Below are positions 1 to 37,900 of a stretch of DNA of 64,000 nt, one piece after another. The translations under genes and the position numbers were made by a program. Every line of letters starts with the position of its first letter. The stretch's first letter is position 1. Source of the DNA: Struthio camelus (taxonomy: Eukaryota; Chordata; Aves; Struthioniformes; Struthionidae); the NCBI RefSeq assembly GCF_040807025.1, contig NC_090943.1, positions 1,598,356-1,662,355 on the forward strand, read 5' to 3'. The notes beneath the pieces are model-generated. The model did not search any database. It saw only the letters and a program-made list of their open reading frames with translations, and was not told the origin of the DNA.

Positions 1-13642
<13,642 letters not shown>

Positions 13643-16195
13643 GAGCGAGCAGAGGGAGGAAGGAAGGATGAGGCAGCTGCCTGCAAGGGCGCTCAGTCCG
13701 TCTCCCTTCCGCCCTCTTGGAAAGAGACTGCGGCAGCGTTTGCGCCGGTCTCCCTGCCCTTCGTTCTGGAAGGGGCGTCGCGGGATGGATCGGGCCGTCG
13801 TTACTCTCCCGTCCTCGTCAGCGGCTCCGCCGGCCCACGCCGCCGTTCGCAGCCGGCCGGGGCCCTCTTACTGTGAAGGCGCGCGCGAGCCAGCCCGCTG
13901 CCGAAGAGGAAGCCGGGGGCCGGGCGAGGGAGCCCAAATCCTTCCTTCAGCCTTCCTCGGTTTGATCGCGCCGTGGGCCGCGGCGCGGGGCAGCGAGGCT
14001 GCCCAGAGCCTTGGGTGGAGACCTAACACTTCGCTGCAACCTGGTTTACAGTTTTGCACATGATACCCCTGTTGTAACCGCTCTCTTCCCCCCCCCCCCC
14101 CCCCCGAACCCCCCCACCCCTGTTGTTTTTTTTTTTTTTTTCCTCTTTTTTTGAATGAAGTTTACCACAATGTGAATTTATTTAAAAACCTATTGTTGCT
14201 GTTGTCGAAACCGTTTCGGCTCCAAAGCCCAAGGCCCCACCGTAGCGAACGCCGCCGCGGGCTCCCCGCGCCGCCGCCGTCCCCCCCCGCTCCGGCGCGG
14301 CGACTTTTGCGCCGTCGTGCTGGCGGTCTGCTTCGCGAGCCTCCCCGCGCCGCCGTTCCTCGCGGCCAGCAGCGCCCGGCCTCGCTGCAAGCCACGCGGG
14401 CGCCCCGGCCTCCTTTCTGCCGCCCCCGGAGCGATCTCCGGGAAGGCGGCGGGGGGGGGGGGGGTCTCGAGAGCGTGATGCACGCGTTGTATATATTTTT
14501 ACATGCGGTTATAAAGACACACTAAGCCGGAGGCCCCTGCGCCGACGGTGGGGTGGGGGGGGGAAAAATTCGCATGGCGCGGGGACCCGGTGCCGCCGTC
14601 CTCCGCGCCGGCGGGGTGGCTGCAGCCGCGGGGGCGGTTTTGGGGTTGGGGGGGGGTATCGCCTGGCTCTCCGCAGCGCGGGGGACGCGGCCGGCGCCCA
14701 GACGCTCGCTCAGCAGTTTGCGGGGTTGGTTTGGGGTGGGGGGGGGGGGAGAGACGTGGCCGCCCCGGGCGCATTGCTCTGCGCTTCAGCCTGCGACGGG
14801 GGCCCTGCCCGTAGCCACCCCCCCCCCCAAAAAAAAACAACCCCGAGTGCCTTTCACTGTTGCTCTTCCTTGCTGCCCCCTGCCCAGGCTCGGCGAGACC
14901 TGCGCCCTCCTCCACCCGCCCTCCGGCTCCTCGTCCCCGCCGCAGCCCGGGGGGTGCACGTAGCATGGTTATCCCAGTGCTTTTTTTTTTTTTGGGGGGG
15001 GGGGGGGGGGGGCCGTGACTAACCTGGCAGAGGCCCCGGGGCGGCCGCAGCGCTGGGGACGGACGCGTCGCTCGAGCCTTTGCGATGGGGGGGGGGCCGC
15101 GCCGGCCCTCAGCATTCATGGAGGGGGGCGAGAAGCGGTGCTGGTGGCTCGACGCCTCCCAAAAAGGGCGTTTTGGGGGTTTTCCCGGGCTCCCCGCGAC
15201 GCCTTTGCGAGGGCCTGGGGGCAGGCGGGGGGAGCGGGCTGCGGCTCACCTCCCCTTGCCGGCTGCATTTATTACTATTATTATTTTTTTTTTCTCCCCC
15301 CCCCCGGTCCGTGCTCCCAAGGGGCGCAGTACGCCGCTGAGGCGAGCTCCGGCCGGGAGGATTCGACGGCGAGCGGAGCTGTTAGTGCCTTGGCGTCCGC
15401 TGGCGGAGGGGCAACGCGCTGACGCTCGAGTCACTGAACGCTTAGGAACATTTGAAAAAGGGGGGAAAACAAAACACCCTATTTTTGAAACGCCCGCCGA
15501 AGGAGCTCTGTAAACCAGAAGCCCCGACAGCTTTGGGTATTTTTTTTTATACTTTGATTCCCTGGGAGGAAAAAAAAAAAATCGTGACTTAAAGCCGGAC
15601 ATAACTCGGGTAGTTTTGTGTTGAGCAGGTGACGCTCACGCAGCCGGGGCCGGCGCGTTTCCTCCTCCCCGAAGCCGCCGTCTCCCGGTCCGGGACCAGC
15701 CACCCGCCGACTTGGGCGCCTTAAACTCGGGCAATGTCGGCACGTTTGACCCGTTCAGGCGGCTGCTTTCGGAGCTGGGGGGGAAGGATGCTCTCTGCCT
15801 CGGCGCCCAGGCTGCTCCCGTTTCGGGGGGGTTTTGTATGTATGCTTTCTGTACGGAGTATTTGTTACAGGTAAATATAATTCTGCACCCGACGGTGGTT
15901 TGTCTCATTCATAAAGCCCGCCCCGACCCCCTCCGAAACACGGCACCCCCCCCCCCAGCCACATCACCGGGAGCCCGGCCGGCTGCAGAGCCCTCCGGCC
16001 CCACCGCCTCCGTCCCAAAAACCAGCCCTAACCCCCCCACCCCAGCGATCCTGCTGCTCCCGCCACCCCCCTCCGCTTCCAAAACGGGGACGCCCCGGGG
16101 TGCCCGCCCCCCCCCCTCAGGCTTGGTTGCGCTTTGGGGACGCGGCCGCGAGCAGAGGCGGAGGCGGTGTGCGATCCAAGTGATACATGAGGCCG
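13643..16195 (+). other. CCM2 3' UTR and CCM2/NACAD convergent intergenic region
   Basis: No second gene is visible between the CCM2 stop and the NACAD poly(A) signal. The stretch has long C, G, T and A homopolymers (C run near 14091-14106, G run near 14994-15011). There is no AATAAA on the plus strand. Two variant hexamers may end the CCM2 transcript: TATAAA at 14510-14515 and CATAAA at 15910-15915. Each sits in a short AT-rich patch that stands out from the GC-rich surroundings, as real 3' ends often do. Which one is used cannot be told from sequence. The open frames here come from low-complexity GC sequence. Confidence 0.45.
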
Positions 16196-16201
16196 TTTAT
16201 T
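16196..16201 (-). terminator. NACAD poly(A) signal AATAAA
   Basis: TTTATT on the plus strand reads AATAAA on the minus strand, 124 nt past the NACAD stop codon. This is a canonical position for the end of the transcript. Confidence 0.75.
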
Positions 16202-16324
16202 GAGCGTTACAGACGCAGACTAGGAGTATTTTGCGGGTCTAGAGTACCGATACCGGGTGGATAGGAGTAACTGTGCATCTATACAAGGGACGGGGGGAAC
16301 CGGAGACGCCGCTCGGCTCGGCCG

Positions 16325-27228
<10,904 letters not shown>

Positions 27229-28777
27229 GGCGGGCCGGCGGGGCCCGGCGGGGGGCGCGGGGGGCCCGGCGGGGCCCGGTGGCGGCGGCGGCGGAGGCTG
27301 CGCCGGGCGAGGCCGAGCATCAGCGCGGCTGCGGCGGGGGGGCCCGGCGCGGCCGCCCCCCCAGCCCCGTCATGCCCGATGATGTCAGCAGGGTTTTTTT
27401 TTTTTTTATTCTCCTCCTCTCTCTCTCCTTCCTTTTTTTTTTTTCCCCCCCTCCCCCCGTCCCCCCCCCGTCCCCCCCCCGCTGGCTGGGCGGCCGGAGA
27501 GCGGGCGGGGTGTGCGCCAGGCACTGCGGCGCTGCCGCCAGCCGAGCGCCGGGGCAGCCGCAGCGGCCGGGCGGGGGCCGCGGCTGCCTCAGTTTCCCCA
27601 CTCGGGGCAGGCGCGATCCCGACACCGGAGCCTCCGGGGTCCCCGGGACCAGCCTGGTCCTACTTGGGGGGGGGGGGGGGGGGATCGGACCCCTCCGGTA
27701 TCATCATCGCCCGCCGTCGCCATGGGAACGGCCCTTCTCCTCCTCTCGTCTCCATGGCGACGGCGAGGAGGATGGGGCTGGTTCCCCGGCAACCCGGGGG
27801 CTGGTGCCCCCCCCCACCCCCCCCCGCTGGGCCGGGGGAGCAGCAGAGGGGGCGCACGGATGGACAGGCGGAAGGACGGACAGACGGGTGGTGGGGGGGG
27901 GGACTCCCACATGGCCGGACGGACGGACAGGCGGGCGGCCGGACGGACAGATGGCCAGGCGCAGGGAAGGACGGACGGACGGACGGTCTGCTGGATGGAC
28001 AGACAGATGGACGGCTCCTTGGGTGGGGGGAAGAAGGCCCCGCAGGGGACCAGGCACCCATGGGACACTCTGTCCCAGCCAAGGACAGGCCGGACCCCGG
28101 CCCAGGCGAAGGGCAGCTCCAGCCCAGGAGCACCGGGGGGGAAACTGAGGCACGGCCGCAGCGCTGGGCGAGCGGCGGGGGCACGACGCAGCGCTGGCAC
28201 CCAGCACGGGCACGGCGGGGTGCTGGCGCCCGCCCCGGGCTCGGCGCGCCGCCGGTGCCAGGAACGGCCCCCGCCAGCCTCCGTGACTCAGCAGAAAGCA
28301 GGGCCGCCGCCGCCGACTCAGCACGGCCGCGGCGCTGGGCCCCCCCTGACGCGGGCAGGGGGGCTGCGCCATTCCCCCCCCCCCAAACCTGGCCGGGGCA
28401 GCCTGCTCGGGGCGGAGGGTCACCCCCAAACCACGCCACGGCCGGGACCTGCTTGCCCTCACCCAGCCGGCCAGATGGCTGCTTAATCCGCCCTTAAAAC
28501 CCTTCCTGGCAGCCGGCTCCGGCGCGTCACGGCCGAAAGGGTCTTTTCCTAACTCGGCCGGGCTGCGACGTGGCCGCGTTGCCCCCCTCCGGCTCTGCAG
28601 GAGGCCGAGAGCCGCCCGCGCTACCACCCCGCCGCAGCATCTCGGTGCGGCGGGGGTCCTTCACGCCGGGCCAGCCTCTCCGCAGCCCCGCGGAGCGAGC
28701 GGCGACGGCTATCGCGGACCGGGGCGCGCGGGCGGGCAGAGTGCGAGTGGCAGCCAGCGGGACTGTACAGCGATCCA
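27229..28777 (-). promoter_or_regulatory. NACAD upstream region (presumed 5' UTR/promoter) between NACAD and TBRG4
   Basis: CpG-rich sequence upstream of the NACAD start and downstream of the TBRG4 poly(A) site. No TATA box is obvious. It contains a GGAC/GGAT-type simple repeat at about 27855-28020 and two MAF/AP-1-like sites, TGACTCAGCA at 28284-28293 and GACTCAGCA at 28315-28323. No gene is seen. The long open frames on both strands here are GC-driven. Confidence 0.45.
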
Positions 28778-28783
28778 TTTATT
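28778..28783 (-). terminator. TBRG4 poly(A) signal AATAAA
   Basis: TTTATT on the plus strand, AATAAA on the minus strand, 137 nt past the TBRG4 stop codon. It gives TBRG4 a short 3' UTR. Confidence 0.8.
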
Positions 28784-28919
28784 CCAAACCAGTTCGTAAC
28801 ACGCACACGTGCGCGGCCCCTGCCGACCCCCCCCCCGCCCGCCCCCGCCTCGCGCGGGGCGAACGGCTCCTCCTTGCCGCCCGGCTCCGGCTGCCCGCGT
28901 CTTGGGCCGAACCTCGCTC

Positions 28920-31900
28920 TTAGTTGGCCATCTCTTTGGCCACGGCCTTGTTGAGCTTGTCCTTGAGGTAGGCAGTCCGCTGGCGGTCCGACTTCAAATC
29001 CAGCAGTTCGTAGTAGGGAACCTGCGGAGGGGAAGGGGAGGGAGAGGTGAGAGCGGGGCCGCGGCGCTCGCCGGCTTTCAGCAGCTCGTGGAAAAGCCGG
29101 CTCGGAGCAGTGAGCTCCTGGGGTTGGAGCGGGCTGGGGGACTCACGTCCACCACGAGGAAGCCGGCCGCCTGGACGTGGCGGCGGGCCATGACGTAACG
29201 GCCCAGCAGGTCCTTGCTCCTGTTGCTGAAGTTGGGGAACTCCCACTTGAGGAAGGCGACCCTGCGAGACGCACCGAAGGGACGGGAGGCCGCGAGGCTC
29301 GAGCGCTGCCCTCGCGAGCTCCTGCCCGCGCAGCGGGGCAAAACGCCGCCCGGCAGAGCGGCGAGGCGGCTCTGCCCGATCTCCCCGGCACGGCTGAGCC
29401 CGGACCCACCTCCTGGCGCCTGCCGGCAGCGGCTTCGTCCCTTCCGAGCGGAGCAGGTGGGGAGCACAAAAGCCCTTCAAGGGGAGAGGCTTGTTTTCAC
29501 CGTTCACCAGCATCTCGGCATCTGCACGAGGAGAGGAGGGAAGGGCGAGCGCTCTCGAGGCCCGCTCGGGCGCCGCTGTCGCACCCGTACCTCCCCAGGG
29601 GACGCGCGGCCCGCGGGGTCTTGCGGCTCCCCTTCCCGCGGCGGTAGCGTGGGGCGGGGGGTCCAGCCTCCTTCCCACCCTGCCACAGGGGACGTTTTCC
29701 TTCCCGAACGTCACCTGGGGCACAACGAGTGTCTGCGGCACGGTTTTATCGCCAGCGTCCCACGGGAGGGGACGCGGGACCCACGAGCGACAGACGTTGC
29801 TGTGGCAGCCGGCTGGCCGGTCCCCGCCGCGGTGGAAGCGGGGACCGAATTTGACAGGGCTGCAGAGGAAGGGGCAGAGCGGGGAGCCCAGGGCGGGCTG
29901 CGGGGGTCCGGCAAGGGGAAGGCAGAGCGGACCCCCCGACGGCTTTCGTCAGCCTCGGCGCTGCCCGCTGCTCCTTTGGCTGCAGGAGGAGGACGCTCCT
30001 GCTACCCACAACCGTCGCCCGGGGCTGCCGCTTTCTGCTCGTCCTCGGCAGGCGAGCCGTGGGAGGCGCAGGACCCGGCAGCGCTGATGAGGAGGAAGGC
30101 TACGAGGCCGAAGAGGGAGAGGGGCCGAGCTCTGGCACCTGCGCCCATGCCCTCAACTTCGGTGCCCTCCACCGAGGAGAGGGCCTGGGCGCCGGGGAGA
30201 GGACGCGCTCACCGATCTGCCAGCCGTAGACGGTGAAGACGCTGAAGCGCCCGTTCTCCTTGCTCCCCAGCACCCCCGCCAGCGCCTCTTGCAGGCTGCT
30301 CTGCAGCAAGGTGACCTTCTCCCTGGCTTGGCCCAGGGCGCTCAGCACCTCTGCCGGCAGGAACGGCCCCCCGTAGTCAGGGCTTTCCAGCCTGGCAGCA
30401 GCGTTGATGTGGGTGAGTTTCAGCCGTAAGTTCTGCGCCTTGAGGGACTGGTCGCCTGGTGGGAGAAGAGGGGCAGCGCTGGAGCGGCGGCTGACAGGCA
30501 GGCCCAGCTCTCGTTTTGGGGGCCGCCTCAGCCTGCCCCAGTCAAGAGTCCCGGCTCCAACCCCATTCCCGCCCCATCGCTCAGGACCCGCTCCACGCTC
30601 ACTGCCGCATCTCCCACAGCGGGCAGAGGGTGCTCGGCCGCTGTCAGATAGGTCGCTGCCTGCCAGCACCTAGACGCAGATCACAAACCACCGAGAGTTC
30701 GCTGCCCGGGCCGCGCAACGCCTGCGGGAGAAGGGGCCGACCCCCTTCCCCGAGCGGCGGGTGAGACCGGGCAAAGCGAAGCGCTGCAGAGCCGGCGGTG
30801 CCGTCCCACCAGGCTGCCTCCTTGCAGCGGGCGCGGGCAGCCGCGGGTCCCGCTCGGGGCCCGGCCTTGCTCCCGCCGCGGGGCGTTCGCAGCAAGCTGC
30901 CCGAGCCAAGCGCATCCCTCGTCGCAGAGCCCTGCGGGAGCCCCATGTCTGTGGCATGATTTTATCCCCAGGGTCCCACGGGAGGGGACATGGGGCCCAT
31001 GGACTACAGAAGTTGCTGTGGCAGCCGGCTGGCCGGTCCCTGCCACGGAGAAGGCAGGGACCGAATTTGACGGGGCTGCGCGTCCCCGGGGAGCAGTTAC
31101 TGCCTCGCTAGGGAACGCCAAGGCCTCGCACCTCTGCTCGAGCCTCAGCGCCGGAGTGGAGCAGCGCACCGCGCCTCGGAGCACACAGTTTCCACAACAA
31201 AGCTGGGAGCAAACCGTCACCCGGCTTCACCCGGATGACGGCTCCGCAGGTGCTGCTCCGGCGGTGTAACAGATTCAGCCGCCCGAGCCGGACCTCCCCG
31301 GCTCTGCTGCCCTGCGCTGCGGGGATCCGGGACAGCCACCCCCAGTGGGACAAACTCCCTCCCAGTCGAACCATCGACCTGTGCTGGGCCAAACCGGATG
31401 CGAATTTAGATGGGCCAAGCTTGGCATTCCTTGGCCCAGGTCTGAGGTTCCCGGTGCCTGCGCTGCCAGCAGAGATGCCCACCTCACCTCGTATCTGAGC
31501 GTGGAAGTTGGGTGCCAGCACTTTCTGCAGGTAGGGAGCCCTGGCCTGCTGCAGCACGCACAGCGACCACACCAGGTCCGTCAGCAGCAGGGGGTCCAGG
31601 CTGTCCAGCTGGTCCTGCAGCTTCTCATGGACCTAGAGAGAAGGGAATCGACAGCTCAGCCTCAGCCGATGCCCTGATCCTGATGTCAACGTGCAGGCCT
31701 GGCAGGTCAACCCATCCCCGAGGCATTAAGGGGAACCTGATGCGCAACGTCTTCTCTACCGCAGTGCTTCTGCTGGGCTATTCTGCCCAGGAATCACAGC
31801 CAGAGGAGGAAGCTCCTCACCTCACAGGATTTCCTCCCGTTAAACCAGGCCTATCTGGACAACTCTTTTGTCCGGAGCCCCTGGCTGACCTGGGGATGCT

Positions 31901-34900
31901 ACTTCCACATCTTGCCCTTCTCGCTGTCCCAGGGAGACCTCCAGCTCCCCAGCACGGCTAGGCCACGAGGGACAAGCCGCCTTGCAGCGGGACGCTGGGT
32001 CCTGCCCACGAGCAATGCCCATTTAGGCCCTGTTCCTTCTCGGCTGCACGTCGCACGGGAACTCCCCAGCCAAGCAGAGAGAGGCGGAGGAAGGGGAAAG
32101 GCGCAAGGCCACGGAGGATCCCTGGAAGCTGCCCGTCCTGCTGCGATCCCCCAGCGCTCGTGGGGCTGCAGGCCGCTCGGCAGGGCCGGGCAGGCGGAGA
32201 GCCGCGCTCCCTCTGCTGGGTGCTCGGCGACTGCTCGCGCCCGCTCAGGGCTAAGTAGCTCCTCTCTGGAAAACGCTGGCCTACATCTGTCCCCGAGGAG
32301 ATGAGCGGCAAAGCTGCGGGGCTTTCAGTGACGGCGGTCGTGATCTCAAGGTCACGTACGCAAGCTGACTCCCTCCTCTGCTTTTCAGACCTAAATCTCC
32401 TCTGAGCACGGCCTAATAGGGACAGCACTTTTCCCAAAATAGGCCGAGGGAATCTCTCCCTTCAGGTAGGTGGGGAAGGACCTGGTGGCACTACGGACGC
32501 GTTCCCTCACCCAGGGACATGGCAAGCGTCAGCACAGGAGATGGCAAAGCCAGGGGAGGGACGCTAACGGGACGCTCTGCGCCCTGAAGCGTCCTGGCAC
32601 AGCAACGCTGCCCCCTGGGGACCTGAGAGCCCCGTAATTTCCAGGGTAACTCTGGTCCCCCCAAAGCCCAGCAGCGCTCTAGGCCAGCCTGGCGCTGGGG
32701 GCAGAGCCAGGCCCCGCGCGCTCTGTGCAGAGCCGGTGACGCTCTCGGGCTCTTCCCCAGCCTCAGGCCGCGCGCTGGCTCGGCCAGCTCCTGCTGGGAG
32801 GTGCGAGCGCCAATCCCACGTAACGCAGGGCGTCTCCTGCTCCCTCTCGGGCCCTGGCGCTCCCACCCGCCGTCCGGCTTTGGTGCGGCTCTCCCAGGCC
32901 TGCGGGGCACGGCAGGGCCCTGCACATCGCTACTCAGCGATGCCCGCGGGGGCTCGGCCGCCTCCTCCACGAGCAGGGGGATGCCAATGACAGCATCTAC
33001 CCCACGCTCACCTCTGGAGGGCTGCTACGGCCTTGGCTACAGCATGACTACATCCTACCGTCGCTAGTGTAGCACACGTGCGGGACACCCAGTGGACAGA
33101 GTGACGCTGCCGTGAAGGGGTTAAGAGTCACCTGCCTGCTGTGACTTAGCAGGAAATCCAGCGGACAGGGTGCTACACACCAGGCAGGCAAAGAGGGGAA
33201 AAGATCTGGCTCCCTGCCGCAAGCTGGGATGCGGAGACTTTGCAGCATGTCCCCAGGCAGGAAGACAGCGAGCGCAACTGCCTGAAACAGCCTCTGTCCT
33301 CCTCGGGAGCTCCCCGGAGCCCGACGAGCAGCGTCAGCGCCGCCAGGCTCAGGGCTCGGCTAAGCTGGGAGAGTCACGCAGCTCTGCCAAGAACAGCCGT
33401 GTGACTGTGAACCTGTGGCCTCGTTATAAAGAGTTAATTACGGCAATCAGAGTCCAGGAGGGCAAGCAAACGCCCACACGCTGCCTAGATCTGTGCTAGG
33501 CAAATTAGCTCGCGGGGACTCTTGAGCCAGTCTTGGACTAAATGGCTCGGCTACAACCAAGCGAGCAGCCACAGGAGCTCTGTGTGGGTTTTTCAGTCTG
33601 GCCTGAGCTCTGGGCTACCTGTTTCCATCTCTCGTCTTGGCTGTTTAAAGCTGGCTCGAGACATCCATCACTCACATTTGCATAGGGATATGCGCTAGGA
33701 GGAGATCTGCAGCCTTTCTGCTGGCTCTGCAGAGGGAGGGAGGAAGGCTTACAAGGAGAGGAAGAGGAGGAAGGTTACCATGCTAAAGAAGTCCTCGCTT
33801 CCGCTGGGCTGGAAGTTCAGGCGGGCAAAAGACAGGATGATACTGCACACATGGGAGACCGACAACTCTTTGGTGTTGTCCAGGGCGTACTGAAAGACAG
33901 AAGGGACAAAATCAGAGGTTTCGATCTCTCCCAAACGAGCACAGACAGGAAAAGATCGAAAACGCTAGTCAAGAGCACGTCCAGCCCCACGGCAGGATGG
34001 GAACACACAAGCAAAAGATCCTCTTGTGCAGCCCTGGGATTTTACCCTGGCACGAAGGAAAGCTGTGAGTAGATGCAGAGCTCAGTAACGTTCCTACTTG
34101 TCTGGTACAGACACAGAGGCGCAGGCACATAAAACTGGGTCAGGGCTGCGAAGAGGCTGTGGCCGGGGCTCCCTCCCCAGGTTCTGCAGGTGCCTGGGGA
34201 GAGAAGCTGCTCTGGGACTCAGGGGCTGGAGGCTGGAAAGGGGGCTGAAACTGCCCAAAAATCAGCACAGATTCCGACCGTCGATTTTAGTGAAGCATGA
34301 ACAGTGAATACCGTCAAACCCAGTTACAGCCACCGGGTAGGGAGAACAGTGACGACACGGCAAGCGCTCTCTGGAGAGCGGGGGGGGGAACTGCCACGCA
34401 CGTCCTGGAAACTGGGGAGGATCGGAGTCGCGCTGGCCCCAGCGGTGCTTCCTTTTTCCCCTCGGCCTCCTCCCCCACCTCCTCACCTGTGCAATGGCCT
34501 CAAACAGCGGCAGGTTGAGCCACTTGAGGACGGCGAAGGACCTGATGCAGCGCGTCACTTCGACGGGCGTCATCGTGGACACGTGGGGGTGCAGGTCAGT
34601 GGCTATCTTCTGGAAGACCTGGGGCTGGTGGAAATTCAGTTTTCCTTAAAGGGGCAAAAGAAAGTGGCAGCTACTTACAAGGAGCTGGTACGGGAGCTAC
34701 GCCTGGAAGGGCGGTGGCGGCACAAGCAGGAGAAGCACAAAGCGAGGATCAGAGGAGGCTCGGAGGCAGCCATTGGCTTGGCTCCATCCTTTCTGGTCAG
34801 ACACAGCTAGACCAGGTCTCTGCTGGGTCCTGCCTCACCCACCAGCTCCAAATCCCAATGCCAGCTCACACCTGCGTCTAGCGCCGGCGGCAGATTTTAT

Positions 34901-37900
34901 CTCCAAAAACATAGTCCCAGGTGCTACAGATGCTGCAGCAGCCGCCGGTGTGGCCAGAAGAGTCCTGAGCCCGGTAGGGCTGCTGGGGGCTGCAGCACAA
35001 CCCCCCCAGAGACGCTCAGGTCAGTACGGACCTGCCAGGAGGGGAGCAGCTCCTGCACGAGAGGAGCGCAAACACCATAGCGCTGAGCACGGCACGGGAC
35101 GCGAAGGCAGCGGGAGGCAGAAAGATGTCCCCTGCCGCGTGTGGGAGCCCCTCCGCGTTTGCGCCTGGGACTCGCCGCAGCAACGACCCGTACAAGCCAT
35201 CCCGGTGCAACGACACGGCAGCTACGCACGAAAAAGAGAAAGGTCCGAGGGGTGCGCAGCCATCCCAGCCACCTCGGCAGAGCACCGCTCCGGCGGGGAG
35301 CCGCGCCGCAGCCTGCCCCGTGCAGCAGCCGGCTCAGCAGCACCCCCACAGCATTGCCTGGGCCTGCGAGAGCCAGTCTCGCTCCCAATCACATCCAATC
35401 AATGAAATGAATTTTATCTGTATATTTTAAGGCCAGAGGAACTGCTGGATTATCTGGCCTGATCTCTGTGCATGACACAGGCCTGTCAATACCATCCAGT
35501 TACCCGTTCTGAGCTGAAGCTCCTGCAGTGTCGTCTCCGAGAACGGCCTCCAGAACAGATTTGGAGGCCACGACATGGAGAATCCACCACTTTCCTCGAA
35601 ATTCGTTCCAGATTAATCAGTTTAATAGTAACTAAGCTAATAACATTAACAAGAGAAGCACCAGCTCTCTCCAAGACCAGGTCTACTGGGGTTATTCCTT
35701 TGCGGGTTAGCTGTGCTCTAAAAATAAACGCCCCAATGGTCATGAGAAGGGCTGTTATCACTCTGGGAAGCCAGACAACGAGCTGAACATCCAAACTGCG
35801 CAGAAGGGCTCTTGCTCGGCTCTGTCGGCTTCTTTTATCCCTGTTCGCCTGGGCTCTCTGCCGGCCACCAACAGTAACGTAGAGAACAAGACCACACAAA
35901 ACATTACACAGAGAGAGGGGCCAGAGAACTAAGAAACCCAGGATTATAACGTAGATTATCAATTACTGCTAGTCTGCTCTTTCTAAAGTTGTTTCACACG
36001 GGGTCTGTTACCAGCAGGTACCTGCTGGCTCTGGTCTACCCTGGGGCCAGAAACACAATCAGGACGGCTGTCACTGCCCTGCTACTTTTACAAGTGTCAG
36101 CAGACACTTCAGAGTACTTGTCGCAAGGCATCCACTGAACAGTACGAATTCAGCAGCCAGTGCTTCTCAAACATTAATCAGTTTGCCACTAGGACATCTT
36201 GGGTGGACAGAAAGCAACTATTGCAGTGGCACCGTCCCCCTGCAAACAGGCTAATTCCACCTCGGCAGTGCAGCCCTCCCCAGGGCTCCTGCTCAGCCGT
36301 CCTGAAACAGGCTGCTCTTGAGCGCTGCAAGGTGCCAGCAGGGAAACGGAGGCAGAGAAACCCTGAGAAGCCCACGGCCACGGGAGGAGGGGCGAGATGA
36401 TTTTAGGCCTTTTGGGGACTTTATCTAAGTAGCTCGCTAGCTGCCTATGTTGCAGGGCAGACGGGCTCCCTGGTATCCTGCCTGCCCTTCAGAAGATCTC
36501 TCTCATCACACAACGGTTCCCTTCTTCCTGTGCGTCTGAAGAAAGAAACCGGAGCGTACAATCGACGGAGCACAACCAGGTCCTGGTGACAGGACAAAGG
36601 TGAGTTGCAGGGTGTGCAACAGAGCGAGCATGTCCTGCTGCCTAAGAAGGTCTTTCCAAACTGAGCAGGTGTGAAAAACCTCTGCTGGGAGGAGTCTGTG
36701 GCAGGGGCTGGCGATACAGAGGCTTAGGGTCCGAGAGATAGGATCAGCGCTGCTCATGGCACTGACTGCACTGCAAGCTGGAGAGGCACCAAGGCCTTGC
36801 AGATGTACCTGTGCTCACTCCAGGAACCGCACGGCTCCATCAGGTGGGGCACTAGGTCCAGCCTAACGTACCCTGCCAGCCTTTCTCCTTCGCCAGGCTT
36901 CAACGCCCTGGTAGCAACGCCATCAAATGCTAGCTCAACGGGAGTCTACCACATGTAATGCTCAACAAAGCAGGTCGCAGCACAGCCATAGCACACTTAC
37001 CATAGGCAAAAATCAGGTCCATCAAAACGTTGAGGCTGAGCTCGGAGTGCTTCTGAATCAGGTGGTACGACAAGGCCCGGAGCAGTGGCACAGAGCGCCG
37101 GTTCTGGTATGCTAAAGCCAGTGTTATTTTCCGGATATCATCAGGGTTGAATTGTTCAGCAAGCTCCAGAGCCTGCCAATAAATGTTTTGAACAGAGATG
37201 TGAAGGGAAAGCACAAAGCAAGGAACAGAGATAGCCTTTATATGGAGCGCGATGCATCATCCCCAAATACGTGACTAGCTGGGCCCTTCCAAGAACACGT
37301 CGACTTGACCGGACCTGGCCAGTGTTTAGCTCACAGTAAGGCTAAAGAGCTGGGAGAGGAGAGTAACAGCTCATGCCAAGGGAGATTGAAGAGAAGCAGA
37401 ACTACGTTCATGTCAACAAGATTGTCCAGGATCTCACCGTTGCCGGTTCTGCCATTCTCCGGCCGGCAGGACCTCAGTTTCCATTTCAGCTAAACTCCAG
37501 CACCCGCCCCTGCCCTGACTCTGTGCTCTGTGCCGCAGCCCGGTCTCCAGGCGCTATAATACGCGCCAAGCAAAGACTGACAGAGGAATGGCATCCGCTG
37601 CTGGGTCATTCTCTCGCTTTCCACTGTAACTTCTGTTTCATTTGCGGGACACTGTCCAACATCTTTTGTTTGGGATCCGCGTGAGGCTGACAGCCCAGCT
37701 AGATCGAGCTACAGCGCTCCGCCCTGTCTCACACTAATGTCTGTAGCATTTATTTATCCCCAGGGTCGAGGGTGAGAGACAGTGGGGCCCATGAGCTACA
37801 GGTGTTGCTGTGGCAGCTGTTTGGCCAGTCCTCAGCACAGGCCAGATGAGGACTGAATTTGACGCAGCTGCAATCAAGCTGTCACAAGGTCCCTGTAGCG

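Noticed and set aside
14157-15703. Several overlapping open frames of 100-200 codons on both strands downstream of CCM2
   Set aside because: The GC-rich, homopolymer-filled sequence leaves few stops. The translations are low-complexity with no conserved motif.
34487-34618. Alternative acceptor (CCCCAG) for the TBRG4 exon ending at 34487
   Set aside because: It would leave the preceding exon's single overhanging base unpaired and break the frame. The acceptor TTTAAG just upstream (exon high end 34644) restores the phase and adds the conserved residues KLNFHQPQ.
29728-37872. A new dispersed SINE/MITE family in TBRG4 introns
   Set aside because: The shared about 133-nt sequence matches SNORA5 H/ACA snoRNA features (start, H box, ACA end). 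It is always on the host sense strand, one per intron, and human TBRG4 hosts the same family.
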